A stretch of 56,960 nucleotides of DNA from Burkholderia catarinensis (GTDB lineage Bacteria > Pseudomonadota > Gammaproteobacteria > Burkholderiales > Burkholderiaceae): the NCBI RefSeq assembly GCF_001883705.2, contig NZ_MDEQ02000038.1, forward strand, positions 1 to 56,960, given 5' to 3'. Under the pieces are notes generated by a model. It was not told the origin of the DNA. It saw only the letters and a program-made list of their open reading frames with translations, and ran no database searches. Below are positions 17,583 to 25,697 of the stretch, piece by piece. Numbering within the stretch: the stretch's first letter is position 1; every line of letters starts with the position of its first letter. The position numbers and the translations under genes were made by a program.

Positions 17583-19052
17583 TCAGCGACGCTTCGGCAA
17601 CGCGGCCAGCGCATCGAGCGCGCGGCCGCGCGCGGCGGCGTGATCGACGAGCGGCACCGGATAGTCGATGCCGAGCCGCACGCCGGCCGCGTCGAGTTGC
17701 AGCGGCGACGCTTCCCACGGCGCGTGGATCGACGCGGTATCGAGGCCCGCGAGTTCGGGCACCCAGCGTCGCACGTATGCGCCGTCCGGGTCGAACTTCC
17801 GGCCCTGCGCGACCGGATTGAAGATGCGGAAATACGGTGCGGCATCGGCGCCGCAACCGGCCACCCACTGCCAGCTCGCCGCGTTGTTCGCGGGATCGGC
17901 ATCGACCAGCGTATCCCAGAACCACGCTTCGCCCGTGCGCCAGTCGACCAGCAGATGCTTGACCAGGAACGACGCGACGACCATCCGCACGCGGTTGTGC
18001 ATCCAGCCGGTCGTCCACAGCTCGCGCAGGCCCGCATCAACGAGCGGATAGCCGGTCAACCCGCGCTGCCATGCGCGCAGTGCGGCAGGATCGTCGCGCC
18101 ACGGCATCGCGTCGAACTGCGCGCGGAAGTTGTCGGTCGCGAGCGCCGGGAAGTAGTACAGCAGCGCATAGCTGAATTCGCGCCAGCCGAGCTCGCTCAG
18201 AAACTTGTCGGCGCACGCCGCGCCGCCCGCGTGCGCGGCGCCCTGCACCGCGTGCCACACCTGTCGCGGCGACACGTTGCCGAAGCGCAGGAACGGCGAC
18301 AGCCGGCTCGTCGCGGGACGGTCGGGACGGTCGCGCGCATCCGCATAGCCGGCAAGCGATGCCGTCAGGAACGCGTCGAGCCGTTCGTGCGCACCGGCTT
18401 CGTCGGGCGCGGGCCACGCGTCGCACAGGCCGCCGGCCCAATCCGGCGCATGCGGGCGCAACGCAAGCGTGTCGAGCGCCAGCGCACGGTTGCGCACGGC
18501 TTCCGGCCATGGATGAAACGCGATCCGTTCCGGTTCCGGCAACGGTGCGGCGACCGTGCGATCGCGGCGCGCCGCACGCCAGTAAGCGGTGAACACCTGG
18601 TACGGCGCGCCGCTGCCCGTCAGCACCTCCCATGGCTCGTTCAGCAGGCTGCCGTTGCTGCTCTCGACCGTGACGCCGCGCGTCTTGAGCGACGCCTTCA
18701 GCGCCGCATCGGCGTCGCGCTGCGGCTGCGCATAGCGACGGTTCCAGTACACGGCTTGCGCGCCCGTGTCGTGCACGACACGCTCGATCTCGCGCTGCGC
18801 GTCGCCGCGCAACAGCAGCAGGCGCCCGCCATGACGCGCAAGCGCGGCGTCGAGCCCGGCCAGCGACCCGTGCAGCCACCAGCGCGCCGCGCCGCCTGGC
18901 GGACGCCCCGCGCCGTCGCCCGTGTCGTCGACGAACACGCATACGAGCGGCCGGCCCGACGCCGCCGCACGCGTCAGCGCGGGCTGGTCGGTCACGCGCA
19001 GATCGTCACGGAACCAGACGATCGCGGGAGCAATGGACGACTTGGCAAGCAC
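17583..19052 (-). CDS. phrB: Deoxyribodipyrimidine photolyase (cryptochrome/photolyase family)
   Basis: This is a class I CPD photolyase that repairs pyrimidine dimers with blue light using FAD. The N-terminal antenna-domain strand is PAIVWFRDDLRVTDQPAL; the C-terminal FAD domain shows ELGWREFSYALLYYFP, TGYPLVDAGLRELWTTGWMHNR and WQWVAGCGADAAPYFRIFNP. The start is uncertain: no ATG is available. GTG at 19052 has GAGG about 7 nt upstream (489 residues); a GTG at 19085 would give 500. It ends convergently with the transporter and small ORF. The hexanucleotide repeat lies close upstream. Confidence 0.93.
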   Translation of the reverse strand: MLAKSSIAPAIVWFRDDLRVTDQPALTRAAASGRPLVCVFVDDTGDGAGRPPGGAARWWLHGSLAGLDAALARHGGRLLLLRGDAQREIERVVHDTGAQAVYWNRRYAQPQRDADAALKASLKTRGVTVESSNGSLLNEPWEVLTGSGAPYQVFTAYWRAARRDRTVAAPLPEPERIAFHPWPEAVRNRALALDTLALRPHAPDWAGGLCDAWPAPDEAGAHERLDAFLTASLAGYADARDRPDRPATSRLSPFLRFGNVSPRQVWHAVQGAAHAGGAACADKFLSELGWREFSYALLYYFPALATDNFRAQFDAMPWRDDPAALRAWQRGLTGYPLVDAGLRELWTTGWMHNRVRMVVASFLVKHLLVDWRTGEAWFWDTLVDADPANNAASWQWVAGCGADAAPYFRIFNPVAQGRKFDPDGAYVRRWVPELAGLDTASIHAPWEASPLQLDAAGVRLGIDYPVPLVDHAAARGRALDALAALPKRR

Positions 19053-19445
19053 GAGCACCTCGATGCGGAAGACGGAACGGAACACGTATTGTCGTGGCTG
19101 CGCCGCATGGTGTCGACGCTCGAAGCGCCGGAGCCGGAGCCGATCCCGATCCCGATCCCGATCCCGATCCCGATCCCGATCCCGATCCCGATCCCGACGA
19201 TGATCGCACTGCCTCGCACGCCCGGTGAAACGCCTTAGTCCATTCCGACGATTCTTCGCCGCGTCGGCCGGCCTACGCTCGATGTCGGGTGCGCCGCGAT
19301 GCGCGTCACGTGCCGGCCGCTACCGGCACCGCGCGTCCCGCCCCACCCTCGCCACGCGCGCCGGCCCGCTGCCGGCGCGGACCTTTCCGACCGCTGCGGC
19401 GCCCGGCCAGCCGGGTGCGCACGCAGCCTCACCCGATACGCCGCC
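19053..19445. other. Gene-free region between phrB and the SRPBCC gene
   Basis: The stretch carries the hexanucleotide microsatellite and otherwise GC-rich sequence in which I recognise no gene, RNA or terminator. It must hold the promoters for phrB (minus) and for the SRPBCC gene (plus), but I see no clear hexamers for either. Confidence 0.5.
19141..19194. repeat. Hexanucleotide microsatellite, nine copies of CGATCC
   Basis: Nine uninterrupted copies of CGATCC occupy 54 bp, flanked by degenerate units (GAGCCG before, CGACGA after). It is 56-110 bp upstream of the furthest phrB start. It lies outside any gene I accept. Confidence 0.92.
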
Positions 19446-19925
19446 ATGACCCAACCCTCGAATCTCGTCACCTCGATCACCGTCGATATCGACGCGCCGG
19501 CCTCCGTCGTCTGGGAGGTGCTGACCGACTTCCCGCGCTACGGCGAATGGAACACGTTCTGCGTCGGCTTCGAAACGACCGGTAAGCTCGGCGATTTCGT
19601 GCACATGCAGATTCGCATTCCGGGCACGGAGACCGTAATTCCCGTCAGCGAGACCCTCGTCGCCTGCGAGCCCGAACGCCTGCTGTCGTGGGAACAGCGA
19701 CCGACCGACGACAACAAGGATGCGGCGCGCCGCGACCAGTACATCGACGCCGACGGCGCGGAGCGCTGCCGCTATTTCACGACCGACCAGTTCCTCGGCG
19801 TCAACGCGGACACGATCATGCAGAACCACGGCGCGTGGGTGAAACAGGGTTTCGACCAGTGCGCGCGCGACGTGAAACAGCGCGCCGAAGCACTGCATGC
19901 GGCACGCCGGCGTCAAAACGCCTGA
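19446..19925 (+). CDS. SRPBCC family protein (polyketide cyclase/dehydrase-like)
   Basis: From MTQPSNLVTS the product has 159 residues and fits the START/Bet v1-like ligand-binding fold. The first strand and helix read ITVDIDAPASVVWEVLTDFPRYGEWN, and a long amphipathic C-terminal helix ends the protein. These small domains bind hydrophobic ligands or act as cyclases; no catalytic residue is evident. The next gene, an NTF2-like protein, starts 13 nt downstream, so both are probably co-transcribed. The upstream ribosome site is weak. Function is unknown. Confidence 0.8.
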   Translation: MTQPSNLVTSITVDIDAPASVVWEVLTDFPRYGEWNTFCVGFETTGKLGDFVHMQIRIPGTETVIPVSETLVACEPERLLSWEQRPTDDNKDAARRDQYIDADGAERCRYFTTDQFLGVNADTIMQNHGAWVKQGFDQCARDVKQRAEALHAARRRQNA

Positions 19926-19938
19926 CCGGGAGCGGCCG

Positions 19939-20391
19939 ATGCCCGATCTGCAAGCACTGTCCGATCATCACGACATCCGCGAGCTGGTCGTCGCGTATTC
20001 GAGCGCGATCGACTCGCGCGACTTCGACGCGCTCGACGCTGTGTTCACGCCCGACGCGGCGATCGACTATCGCGCGATGGGCGGCATCGCCGGCCGCTAT
20101 CCGGTCGTGAAGGCGTGGCTGCGCACCGTGCTGCCGCAGTTTCCGCAGTACCAGCACATGGTCGGCAACCTGTCGATCCGGCTCGACGGCGACACCGCGC
20201 GCGGCCGTACGATCTGCTTCAATCCGATGGAAGTCGCGCTGCCGGACGGCGGCACGCAGGTGATGTTTCTCGGGCTGTGGTACGTCGACCGGTTCGTGCG
20301 CACCGCGCAGGGTTGGCGCATCGCCGAGCGCGTCGAGGCGCGCTGCTATGGCCACAACGTGCCGGCCGTGCTCGCGGGCGCGACCGGCTGA
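19939..20391 (+). CDS. Nuclear transport factor 2 / SnoaL-like family protein
   Basis: The start MPDLQALSDH is preceded by GGGAG and gives 150 residues. DIRELVVAYSSAIDSRDFDALDAVFTPDAAIDYRAMGG is the classic opening of the SnoaL-like alpha+beta barrel, and WRIAERVEARCY closes the sheet. Members are small-molecule isomerases, dehydratases or cyclases, and the Asp-Tyr region at DYRAM could be catalytic. It forms a two-gene unit with the SRPBCC gene. It faces the sulfotransferase operon tail to tail. A role in the same metabolite pathway is only a guess. Confidence 0.8.
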   Translation: MPDLQALSDHHDIRELVVAYSSAIDSRDFDALDAVFTPDAAIDYRAMGGIAGRYPVVKAWLRTVLPQFPQYQHMVGNLSIRLDGDTARGRTICFNPMEVALPDGGTQVMFLGLWYVDRFVRTAQGWRIAERVEARCYGHNVPAVLAGATG

Positions 20392-20402
20392 TCCGGCCAC
20401 AC

Positions 20403-20441
20403 GACGCGCGCGCCGTGCGATGGCTGCACGGCGCGCGCGTC
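20403..20441. terminator. Strong hairpin between convergent genes
   Basis: A perfect 16-bp stem (20403-20418 with 20426-20441) with a 7-nt loop GATGGCT lies between the NTF2-like stop and the DHH stop. There is no T-run, so it may block or pause transcription rather than be a canonical terminator. Confidence 0.55.
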
Positions 20442-20454
20442 GCCGGTCGCTGCG

Positions 20455-21435
20455 TCAATCGAGCCGGAACGCCGCCTCGAAACGCTCGGCGAATGCGTCG
20501 AATTCGGTCTCCGGCAGATGGTTGATGCCGCCCGCGCGCTTGCGCCCGCCGCCCGTCGGGAAGCCGCGGCAGAACTCGTCGGCTCCGAGCGGCCGGCCGT
20601 CGGGCACGCGCACGCTGACAACGAGCCCGCCGCCCGCGCGCGGCGACAGCACCGCGAGCGCCGCATGCGGCGCGTTGCGCATCCGCTCGTTCGCGAGCAT
20701 CCCCGTCGCGCGCCGCGCCCACGGATGATCAGGCATCCGGACCAGCGTCGCGCCCGGCACCTCGCGCAGCGGCACGAGCGCGCATGCGCGCGCCATGTCG
20801 TCGCGGTAGCCGTCGCGCAGCGCGGCGAACACGGCGGTCTCGCGCACGAAATCGAGCGGATCGACGCACGGCAGCATCGCATCGGCGAGCGCAGCCGGAT
20901 CGAAGTGCAGATCGCCGACGCACTCGCCGTACGCGTTGTAGTTCAGGTAAAGCCCGAGTTCGGCGAGCGTGCAACGTTCGGCCTCGTCGATCCCGTGCTC
21001 GCGCGCAAGCGCGTCGCCGAGCGCCGGCAATTCGTCGCCGAATGCCGCGACGATCGCCCAGCGCACGTGCCGGCCGCCGAGATGGCGGTTCACGATCTCG
21101 CTCGTGCAGACGTCGGCCGCCGTGTCGATATGTGCGTCGAAGCGCGGATCGTCGGGCAGCGCGCCCGCGAAGTGATGGTCGAAATAGCGGACCGTCGCGC
21201 CGCCGCGCAGCAGCCGCGCGCATGCGTCGCGATTCTGGTCGTGCGACACGTCGAGCACGGTGACGATGTCTCCCGCGTGTGCATCGATCCGCTCGAGCAG
21301 CTTGATGTCGCGCTTCACGCCGGTCACGAGCGTGCCGCGCTCGCCCTCCGCAAGCCGCAGTTGCTGGAGCGCGCACAGGCCGTCCGCGTCGCCGTTGAAC
21401 GCGTAGAAATGCCGCGCATGTTGTTTTTCCTGCAT
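20455..21435 (-). CDS. DHH family phosphoesterase
   Basis: The start MQEKQHARHF is preferred because GGAGC lies 9 nt upstream; an ATG five codons earlier, 2 nt after the SDR stop, is an alternative. The 326-residue product carries the DHH metal motifs: GDADG (Asp16 and Asp18), DVSHDQN (62-68), and the name-giving Asp86-His87-His88 in RYFDHHFAG. Near the C-terminus GGGRKRAGGI stands where DHHA1 proteins have GGGH. Relatives hydrolyse short oligonucleotides or 3'-phosphoadenosine 5'-phosphate. As last gene of the sulfotransferase operon it could remove PAP, but the changed glycine-rich motif makes this uncertain. Confidence 0.85.
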   Translation of the reverse strand: MQEKQHARHFYAFNGDADGLCALQQLRLAEGERGTLVTGVKRDIKLLERIDAHAGDIVTVLDVSHDQNRDACARLLRGGATVRYFDHHFAGALPDDPRFDAHIDTAADVCTSEIVNRHLGGRHVRWAIVAAFGDELPALGDALAREHGIDEAERCTLAELGLYLNYNAYGECVGDLHFDPAALADAMLPCVDPLDFVRETAVFAALRDGYRDDMARACALVPLREVPGATLVRMPDHPWARRATGMLANERMRNAPHAALAVLSPRAGGGLVVSVRVPDGRPLGADEFCRGFPTGGGRKRAGGINHLPETEFDAFAERFEAAFRLD

Positions 21436-21452
21436 GATCCGTTGCTCCATCG

Positions 21453-22244
21453 TCAGGGCATGAAATCGCCGCCGTTCGCGTCGAGCGTCGCGCCCGTCAC
21501 CGCGTTCGCGTAGTCCGACGCGAGGAACAGCGCCGCGCGCGCGCAATCGTCGTCGGTCGGCAGCTTCGCGAGCGCGATACCGGACGCGATCGGCGCGACG
21601 ATCTGCTCCTCCGTCATCCCGTATTCGGCGGCCGCCTGCCGGAAATACGCCTGCGTCGGCACGCCCCACATCCAGCCCATGTGGATGCTGTTCGCGCGAA
21701 TGCCGTGCACGCCGAGTTCGCGCGCCAGGTATTTTGCCGCAACCGCGAGCGCCCCCTTCGATACAGCGTAGCCGCCTTCCCCTGCAAATGGCTTGCGGGT
21801 CGCCTGCGTGTTGATCATCACGATCGCGCCGCGCTTGCGCCGCTTCATGTGCGGCACGACTTCCTGCGTGAGCGCCATCGTGCCGAACACGTTGGTGTCG
21901 AACACCGCGCGCCAGCCGTCGAGGTCGGCTTCCTCCACCGGCTCCGGAAACGCACCGTGCACGAATGCGCTGTTCACGAGCGCATCGATCCGGCCGAAGC
22001 GCTCGACGGCCTGCGTCGCGAGTTGCCGGCATTGTGCACGGTCGGTGATGTCGGTCCTGATCTTCAGCACGTCGCAGCCGACACCGAGTGCGCGAATCCG
22101 CGCTTCGGCATCGTCGAGCTTTTCCATCGTGCGCGCCGCGACGACCACGCCGCGCGCGCCCTCCCGCGCCGCCTCGACCGCGAGCTTCACACCGAGCCCC
22201 GGCCCGATCCCGGAAATCACGACGATCCTATCTTTCAGCAACAT
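21453..22244 (-). CDS. Short-chain dehydrogenase/reductase (SDR) family oxidoreductase
   Basis: This is a 263-residue classical SDR with the nucleotide loop GIGPGLG (12-18) and the catalytic pair Tyr159 and Lys163 in GGYAVSKGAL. The position normally held by the catalytic serine, 13 residues before the tyrosine, reads INTQ, so Thr146 may replace it. The usual NNAG is NSAF. AARTMEKL after strand 2 favours NADP(H). GGAGACAAGCC precedes the ATG. It follows the sulfotransferase by 42 nt in the same operon and probably oxidises or reduces the alcohol/ketone that is or becomes sulfated. Confidence 0.88.
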   Translation of the reverse strand: MLLKDRIVVISGIGPGLGVKLAVEAAREGARGVVVAARTMEKLDDAEARIRALGVGCDVLKIRTDITDRAQCRQLATQAVERFGRIDALVNSAFVHGAFPEPVEEADLDGWRAVFDTNVFGTMALTQEVVPHMKRRKRGAIVMINTQATRKPFAGEGGYAVSKGALAVAAKYLARELGVHGIRANSIHMGWMWGVPTQAYFRQAAAEYGMTEEQIVAPIASGIALAKLPTDDDCARAALFLASDYANAVTGATLDANGGDFMP

Positions 22245-22286
22245 GGCTTGTCTCCTGGTTGGTCGTTCGTCTCGCGGGTGTGGCCG

Positions 22287-23480
22287 TCAGCCGACCGCCC
22301 GCAGGTGCCGCGCGCGATACGCGGCGAAGTCGTGCGCGAGCTGCGCATCGGTGAAGCCGAAACGCGCGATCGAATAGTCGTGCGCGGCGCGCTTGTCGCG
22401 GCCGTTGCGCGCCATCCAGTCCGTCATCGCGGCGCGCTGCCGCGCATCGAGCGGCATGCCGGCGAAGCCGTACACGGCCTCGGCGACGCCGAGCGGATTC
22501 GATACGGTGTCCTCGAACCGCACGTCGAGAAAGCGGTCGGCCGGCAGTGCGTCGCGCGCGGCCATCGCCGCGCCGATCGCGCGCGCCATCCCCGCGTTCC
22601 ACTGCGCGCCGACGGCGAGCGGATCCGGATCGTCCGCATACATCTGCCACAGCGTGTGCGCCATGCTCGCCATCGACGGAATCGTCTGCGCCGGGTCGCG
22701 GTGCGTGAGCACGACCTGCGCGTGCGGGAACACGCGGCACAGCACGTCGAGCGCGTGCAGGTGCTGCGGCGTCTTCAGCAGCCAGCGCCCGGCCGGTGCG
22801 ACGCCGCGCCGCGCCTTCTGCCATTGCAGGAACTGCAGCATCCGCTTCAGGTACGTGTAGACCGGCGTGAGATCCTGCTTCGCGAGCCACGCCGTATAGC
22901 GCGGCACGTTCGCGTACGAATCCATCGCGCACACGAACGAGTGCTCCATCAGCATGAACTCCTCGTCGGCGAGCATCGCGTCGAGCGGATGGATCGTCAG
23001 GATCTGCGGAATGCAGTCGATCATCGTCGCGACCTCGGCCTGCGCACGCGCGATCCGCACGGCCGGCGCGTCGAGCGTCTCGCCGGCGAGCGGCGCCGGG
23101 TAGCGCGTTTCCCACCACGCCGCTGAATAAAACCGCGGGTCGACAGCCAGGAGCCGCTGCAGCAGCGTCGTGCCCGTGCGCGGCAGGCCGACGATCACGA
23201 GCGGATCGTCGATCGCGATGTCCGCGATCTCCGGATGGCGCCGGAAGTAATCCTCGACGACGAGCCGGTTCACGAGCTGGCCGACGAGCTTCTCGCGCAT
23301 CATCTCCGCGCCGCGCGCGGACAGCGTCGCTTCGTCGATCAGCGACGCGCACATCACGTCGAGCGCCCCGCGATACGGCCCGCCGCCGAACGCGGTGAGC
23401 CCGCCCGTGCGCGACACGGCCTCGGCGATCAATCCGTCGGCGGCGAGCAGCGTGCGGATCCGGTCGAGCGGCGCGTTCAT
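22287..23480 (-). CDS. Sulfotransferase family protein
   Basis: The 397-residue protein carries the 5'-phosphosulfate loop VGLPRTGTTLLQRLL (about 97-111), the hallmark of PAPS-dependent sulfotransferases. A second PAPS-site segment, THRDPAQTIPSMASM, follows. FPHAQVVLTHRDP is typical of the bacterial Sulfotransfer_3-like group acting on small molecules. No signal peptide is seen, so it is probably cytoplasmic. It would transfer sulfate from PAPS to a hydroxyl group, releasing PAP. Its ATG overlaps the stop of the DUF1214 gene (ATGA), and GGAGCCCGC is its ribosome site. PAPS-making genes stand across the divergent promoter. Confidence 0.88.
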   Translation of the reverse strand: MNAPLDRIRTLLAADGLIAEAVSRTGGLTAFGGGPYRGALDVMCASLIDEATLSARGAEMMREKLVGQLVNRLVVEDYFRRHPEIADIAIDDPLVIVGLPRTGTTLLQRLLAVDPRFYSAAWWETRYPAPLAGETLDAPAVRIARAQAEVATMIDCIPQILTIHPLDAMLADEEFMLMEHSFVCAMDSYANVPRYTAWLAKQDLTPVYTYLKRMLQFLQWQKARRGVAPAGRWLLKTPQHLHALDVLCRVFPHAQVVLTHRDPAQTIPSMASMAHTLWQMYADDPDPLAVGAQWNAGMARAIGAAMAARDALPADRFLDVRFEDTVSNPLGVAEAVYGFAGMPLDARQRAAMTDWMARNGRDKRAAHDYSIARFGFTDAQLAHDFAAYRARHLRAVG

Positions 23481-24586
23481 GCGGGCTCCTTCAGCGTGGC
23501 GAGCTTCACGACGCGCGTGCGCGGATGCACGGGTTGCGCGGCGCCCACCCAGCGCCAGCAGATCGTGCCGGTGCGATGCCCGGCCGTATCGAGCCAGTTC
23601 GCATCGCCCGGCCGCGCTGCCGCGACGACCACCGTCACGCCGCCGTCCTCGTTCAGCCGCGCGCCGTGCTTGTTCACGCAGATGTCGAAGTGCCGGTAGT
23701 CGAGCGATTCCATCCAGTAGTTGTTGAGCTGCACGTTCCAGAAATCGCAGTCGGGCACCGTGTCGACGTCGATCACGAGCGCTTCGTCATCGTCCAGCGA
23801 CCAGCACGAGTGGTAGTAGTAGATGTTCGGGTCGCCGCCGACCGACTGGCACAGCGCCTGGTCGGCGGGTGGCAGCGCGTTCACGTGCGACCGGTAGCTC
23901 GCGGCCCAGTCCGCGAACAGCTTCGACGTCTGCTCGACGAACTGCGCGGCGCGCGTGAGGCCGCCCTGCAGCACGAGCGGGTCGAGCGGCGCCGGGCGCT
24001 CCTGCGCGCCGATGCGCTCGATCCTCAGTTGCGCGGGCGTCTCCGCGCGCCGGTCGAGGAAGGTCTGGCGCACGAGCAGCGCGTTGGTACCCGGCTCCAT
24101 GCGCACCCAGTTGCCCGCGCGCGGAGTTTCGCCCAGCACGATCTCGAAGCTGCCGTCCGGCGCGATCTCGAGCTGCTTCGCGTCGAGAAAGCCCGTCTGC
24201 AGCATCTTGCCGTCGGTCTCGTAGCCGCCCTTCTGCGTGCCGAAGCTCAAGTACGCGACCGTGCCGCGCCGGCCCGTCACGCGGTATTCGCAGCGGCCGT
24301 CGAGACGCGCGTACTGGTACAGGTTGTCGGGATTGTCGGCGCCGATCTTCGCGGTCTCGTGCGACGGCGAGAAAAAGCCGGGCCACGCGCCGTCCGCGAA
24401 TTCGACGTGCATTTCGAGCGCGATGCGCATCAGCCGGCTCAGGTAGCGGAACCCTTCCGCGCGCGTCAGCGGATCGTCCGGCGCCTCGGCGCGCAGGATC
24501 TGTTGTCCGCTGCGTTTCAGGGTGTCGCAGAAATCGGCCCAGGTCTGGCCCGAAAGCAATTGCGTGGCACGGGTGTCGTCCGTCAT
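23477..24586 (-). CDS. DUF1214 domain-containing protein
   Basis: This 369-residue protein is dominated by a DUF1214 region, recognisable from PDCDFWNVQLNNYWMES and WLDTAGHRTGTICWRWVG near the C-terminus. The N-terminal part (ADFCDTLKRSGQQILR, GFRYLSRLMRIALEMH) is helical. Function of the domain is not established. No signal peptide is seen. It is the first gene of the operon leading into the sulfotransferase (4-nt overlap), with GGAGACGAC before its ATG, and starts close to the 19-bp inverted repeat. Linkage suggests a part in binding or converting the sulfation substrate. Confidence 0.82.
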   Translation of the reverse strand: MTDDTRATQLLSGQTWADFCDTLKRSGQQILRAEAPDDPLTRAEGFRYLSRLMRIALEMHVEFADGAWPGFFSPSHETAKIGADNPDNLYQYARLDGRCEYRVTGRRGTVAYLSFGTQKGGYETDGKMLQTGFLDAKQLEIAPDGSFEIVLGETPRAGNWVRMEPGTNALLVRQTFLDRRAETPAQLRIERIGAQERPAPLDPLVLQGGLTRAAQFVEQTSKLFADWAASYRSHVNALPPADQALCQSVGGDPNIYYYHSCWSLDDDEALVIDVDTVPDCDFWNVQLNNYWMESLDYRHFDICVNKHGARLNEDGGVTVVVAAARPGDANWLDTAGHRTGTICWRWVGAAQPVHPRTRVVKLATLKEPA

Positions 24587-24641
24587 GTGTCGTCTCCGCC
24601 GATGGTCGAGCGCTCACCTTAAGCGCCGGCGCCGCGCGCCA

Positions 24642-24710
24642 CTTCGTCCGGGTGGACTAAGGAAAGATCCGCTGGGCCGCCACGCGACGTGTTAGTCCAC
24701 CCGGACGAAG
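24642..24710. promoter_or_regulatory. Perfect 19-bp inverted repeat in the divergent DUF1214/cysD promoter
   Basis: CTTCGTCCGGGTGGACTAA (24642-24660) and its exact complement (24692-24710) are separated by 31 bp. Each arm is itself an imperfect dyad TTnGTCCnnnnGGACnAA, as expected for a dimeric regulator, so the region offers two sites. The centres are 50 bp apart, near five helical turns, which would allow cooperative binding. It lies 56 nt upstream of DUF1214 and 90 nt upstream of cysD. Confidence 0.8.
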
Positions 24711-24800
24711 AGCGGTACGCCTGTCGCTCGATACCGTTGGCGTCATGCACGAAACGCCGCACATGTCGCGCGGCGCCGGCATGAAACAAGGAGACGAACG

Positions 24801-25697
24801 ATGTTGACCCACTTGGAGCGGCTGGAGGCCGAAAGCATCCACATCATGCGCGAGGTGGTCGCGGAGAGCGAGAACCCGGTGATGCTGTATTCGATCGGCA
24901 AGGACAGCTCGGTCATGCTCCATCTCGCGATGAAGGCGTTCTACCCGGCGAAGCCGCCCTTTCCGCTGCTGCATGTCGATACGACCTGGAAATTCCGCGA
25001 GATGATCGCGTTCCGCGACGAGACGGCCGAGCGCCTCGGCCTCGACCTGCGCGTACACATCAACCCCGACGGCGTCGCGAACGATATCAACCCGTTCACG
25101 CACGGCTCGGCCGTGCACACCGACGTGTGGAAGACTCAGGGGCTCAAGCAAGCGCTCGATCACTACGGCTTCGACGCCGCGTTCGGCGGCGCGCGCCGCG
25201 ACGAGGAGAAATCGCGCGCGAAGGAGCGCATCGTGTCGCTGCGCTCGGAGCAGCACCGCTGGGACCCGAAGCGCCAGCGTCCCGAACTCTGGTCGCTGTA
25301 CAACGCGCGCAAGCGCAAAGGCGAAAGCCTGCGCGTATTCCCGATCTCGAACTGGACCGAGCTCGACATCTGGCAGTACATCCAGCTTCACGACATCCCG
25401 ATCGTGCCGCTCTACTTCGCGAAGGAGCGGCCCGTCGTCGAACGCGACGGCGCACTGATCATGGTCGACGACGAACGGCTGCCGCTGCGCGACGGCGAAG
25501 TGCCGCGGATGCGCAAGGTGCGCTTTCGCACGCTCGGCTGCTACCCGCTGACGGGTGCGATCGACAGCGACGCGACGACGCTCGACGGCATCCTGCAGGA
25601 GATGCGCGAGACGCGCACGTCCGAGCGCCAGGGGCGCCTGATCGACAGCGATTCGGCCGGTTCGATGGAGAAGAAGAAACAGGAGGGATATTTCTGA
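24801..25697 (+). CDS. cysD: Sulfate adenylyltransferase small subunit
   Basis: The 298-residue protein has the PP-loop pyrophosphatase motif SIGKDSSVM at 31-39, plus HVDTTWKFREM and GARRDEEKSRAKER, all typical of CysD. With CysN it makes adenosine 5'-phosphosulfate from ATP and sulfate, driven by GTP hydrolysis. AAGGAGACGAACG is a strong ribosome site. Its stop overlaps the next start (TGATG). Context differs from an assimilatory cys cluster: no cysH, cysI or cysG is present. It therefore resembles nodPQ-type sets that feed sulfotransferases. Confidence 0.95.
   Translation: MLTHLERLEAESIHIMREVVAESENPVMLYSIGKDSSVMLHLAMKAFYPAKPPFPLLHVDTTWKFREMIAFRDETAERLGLDLRVHINPDGVANDINPFTHGSAVHTDVWKTQGLKQALDHYGFDAAFGGARRDEEKSRAKERIVSLRSEQHRWDPKRQRPELWSLYNARKRKGESLRVFPISNWTELDIWQYIQLHDIPIVPLYFAKERPVVERDGALIMVDDERLPLRDGEVPRMRKVRFRTLGCYPLTGAIDSDATTLDGILQEMRETRTSERQGRLIDSDSAGSMEKKKQEGYF

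Noticed and set aside
17640..19238. Plus-strand frame that would encode a Pro-Ile repeat tail from the CGATCC tract
   Set aside because: It is antisense to photolyase, and the Pro-Ile run is simply translation of the microsatellite.
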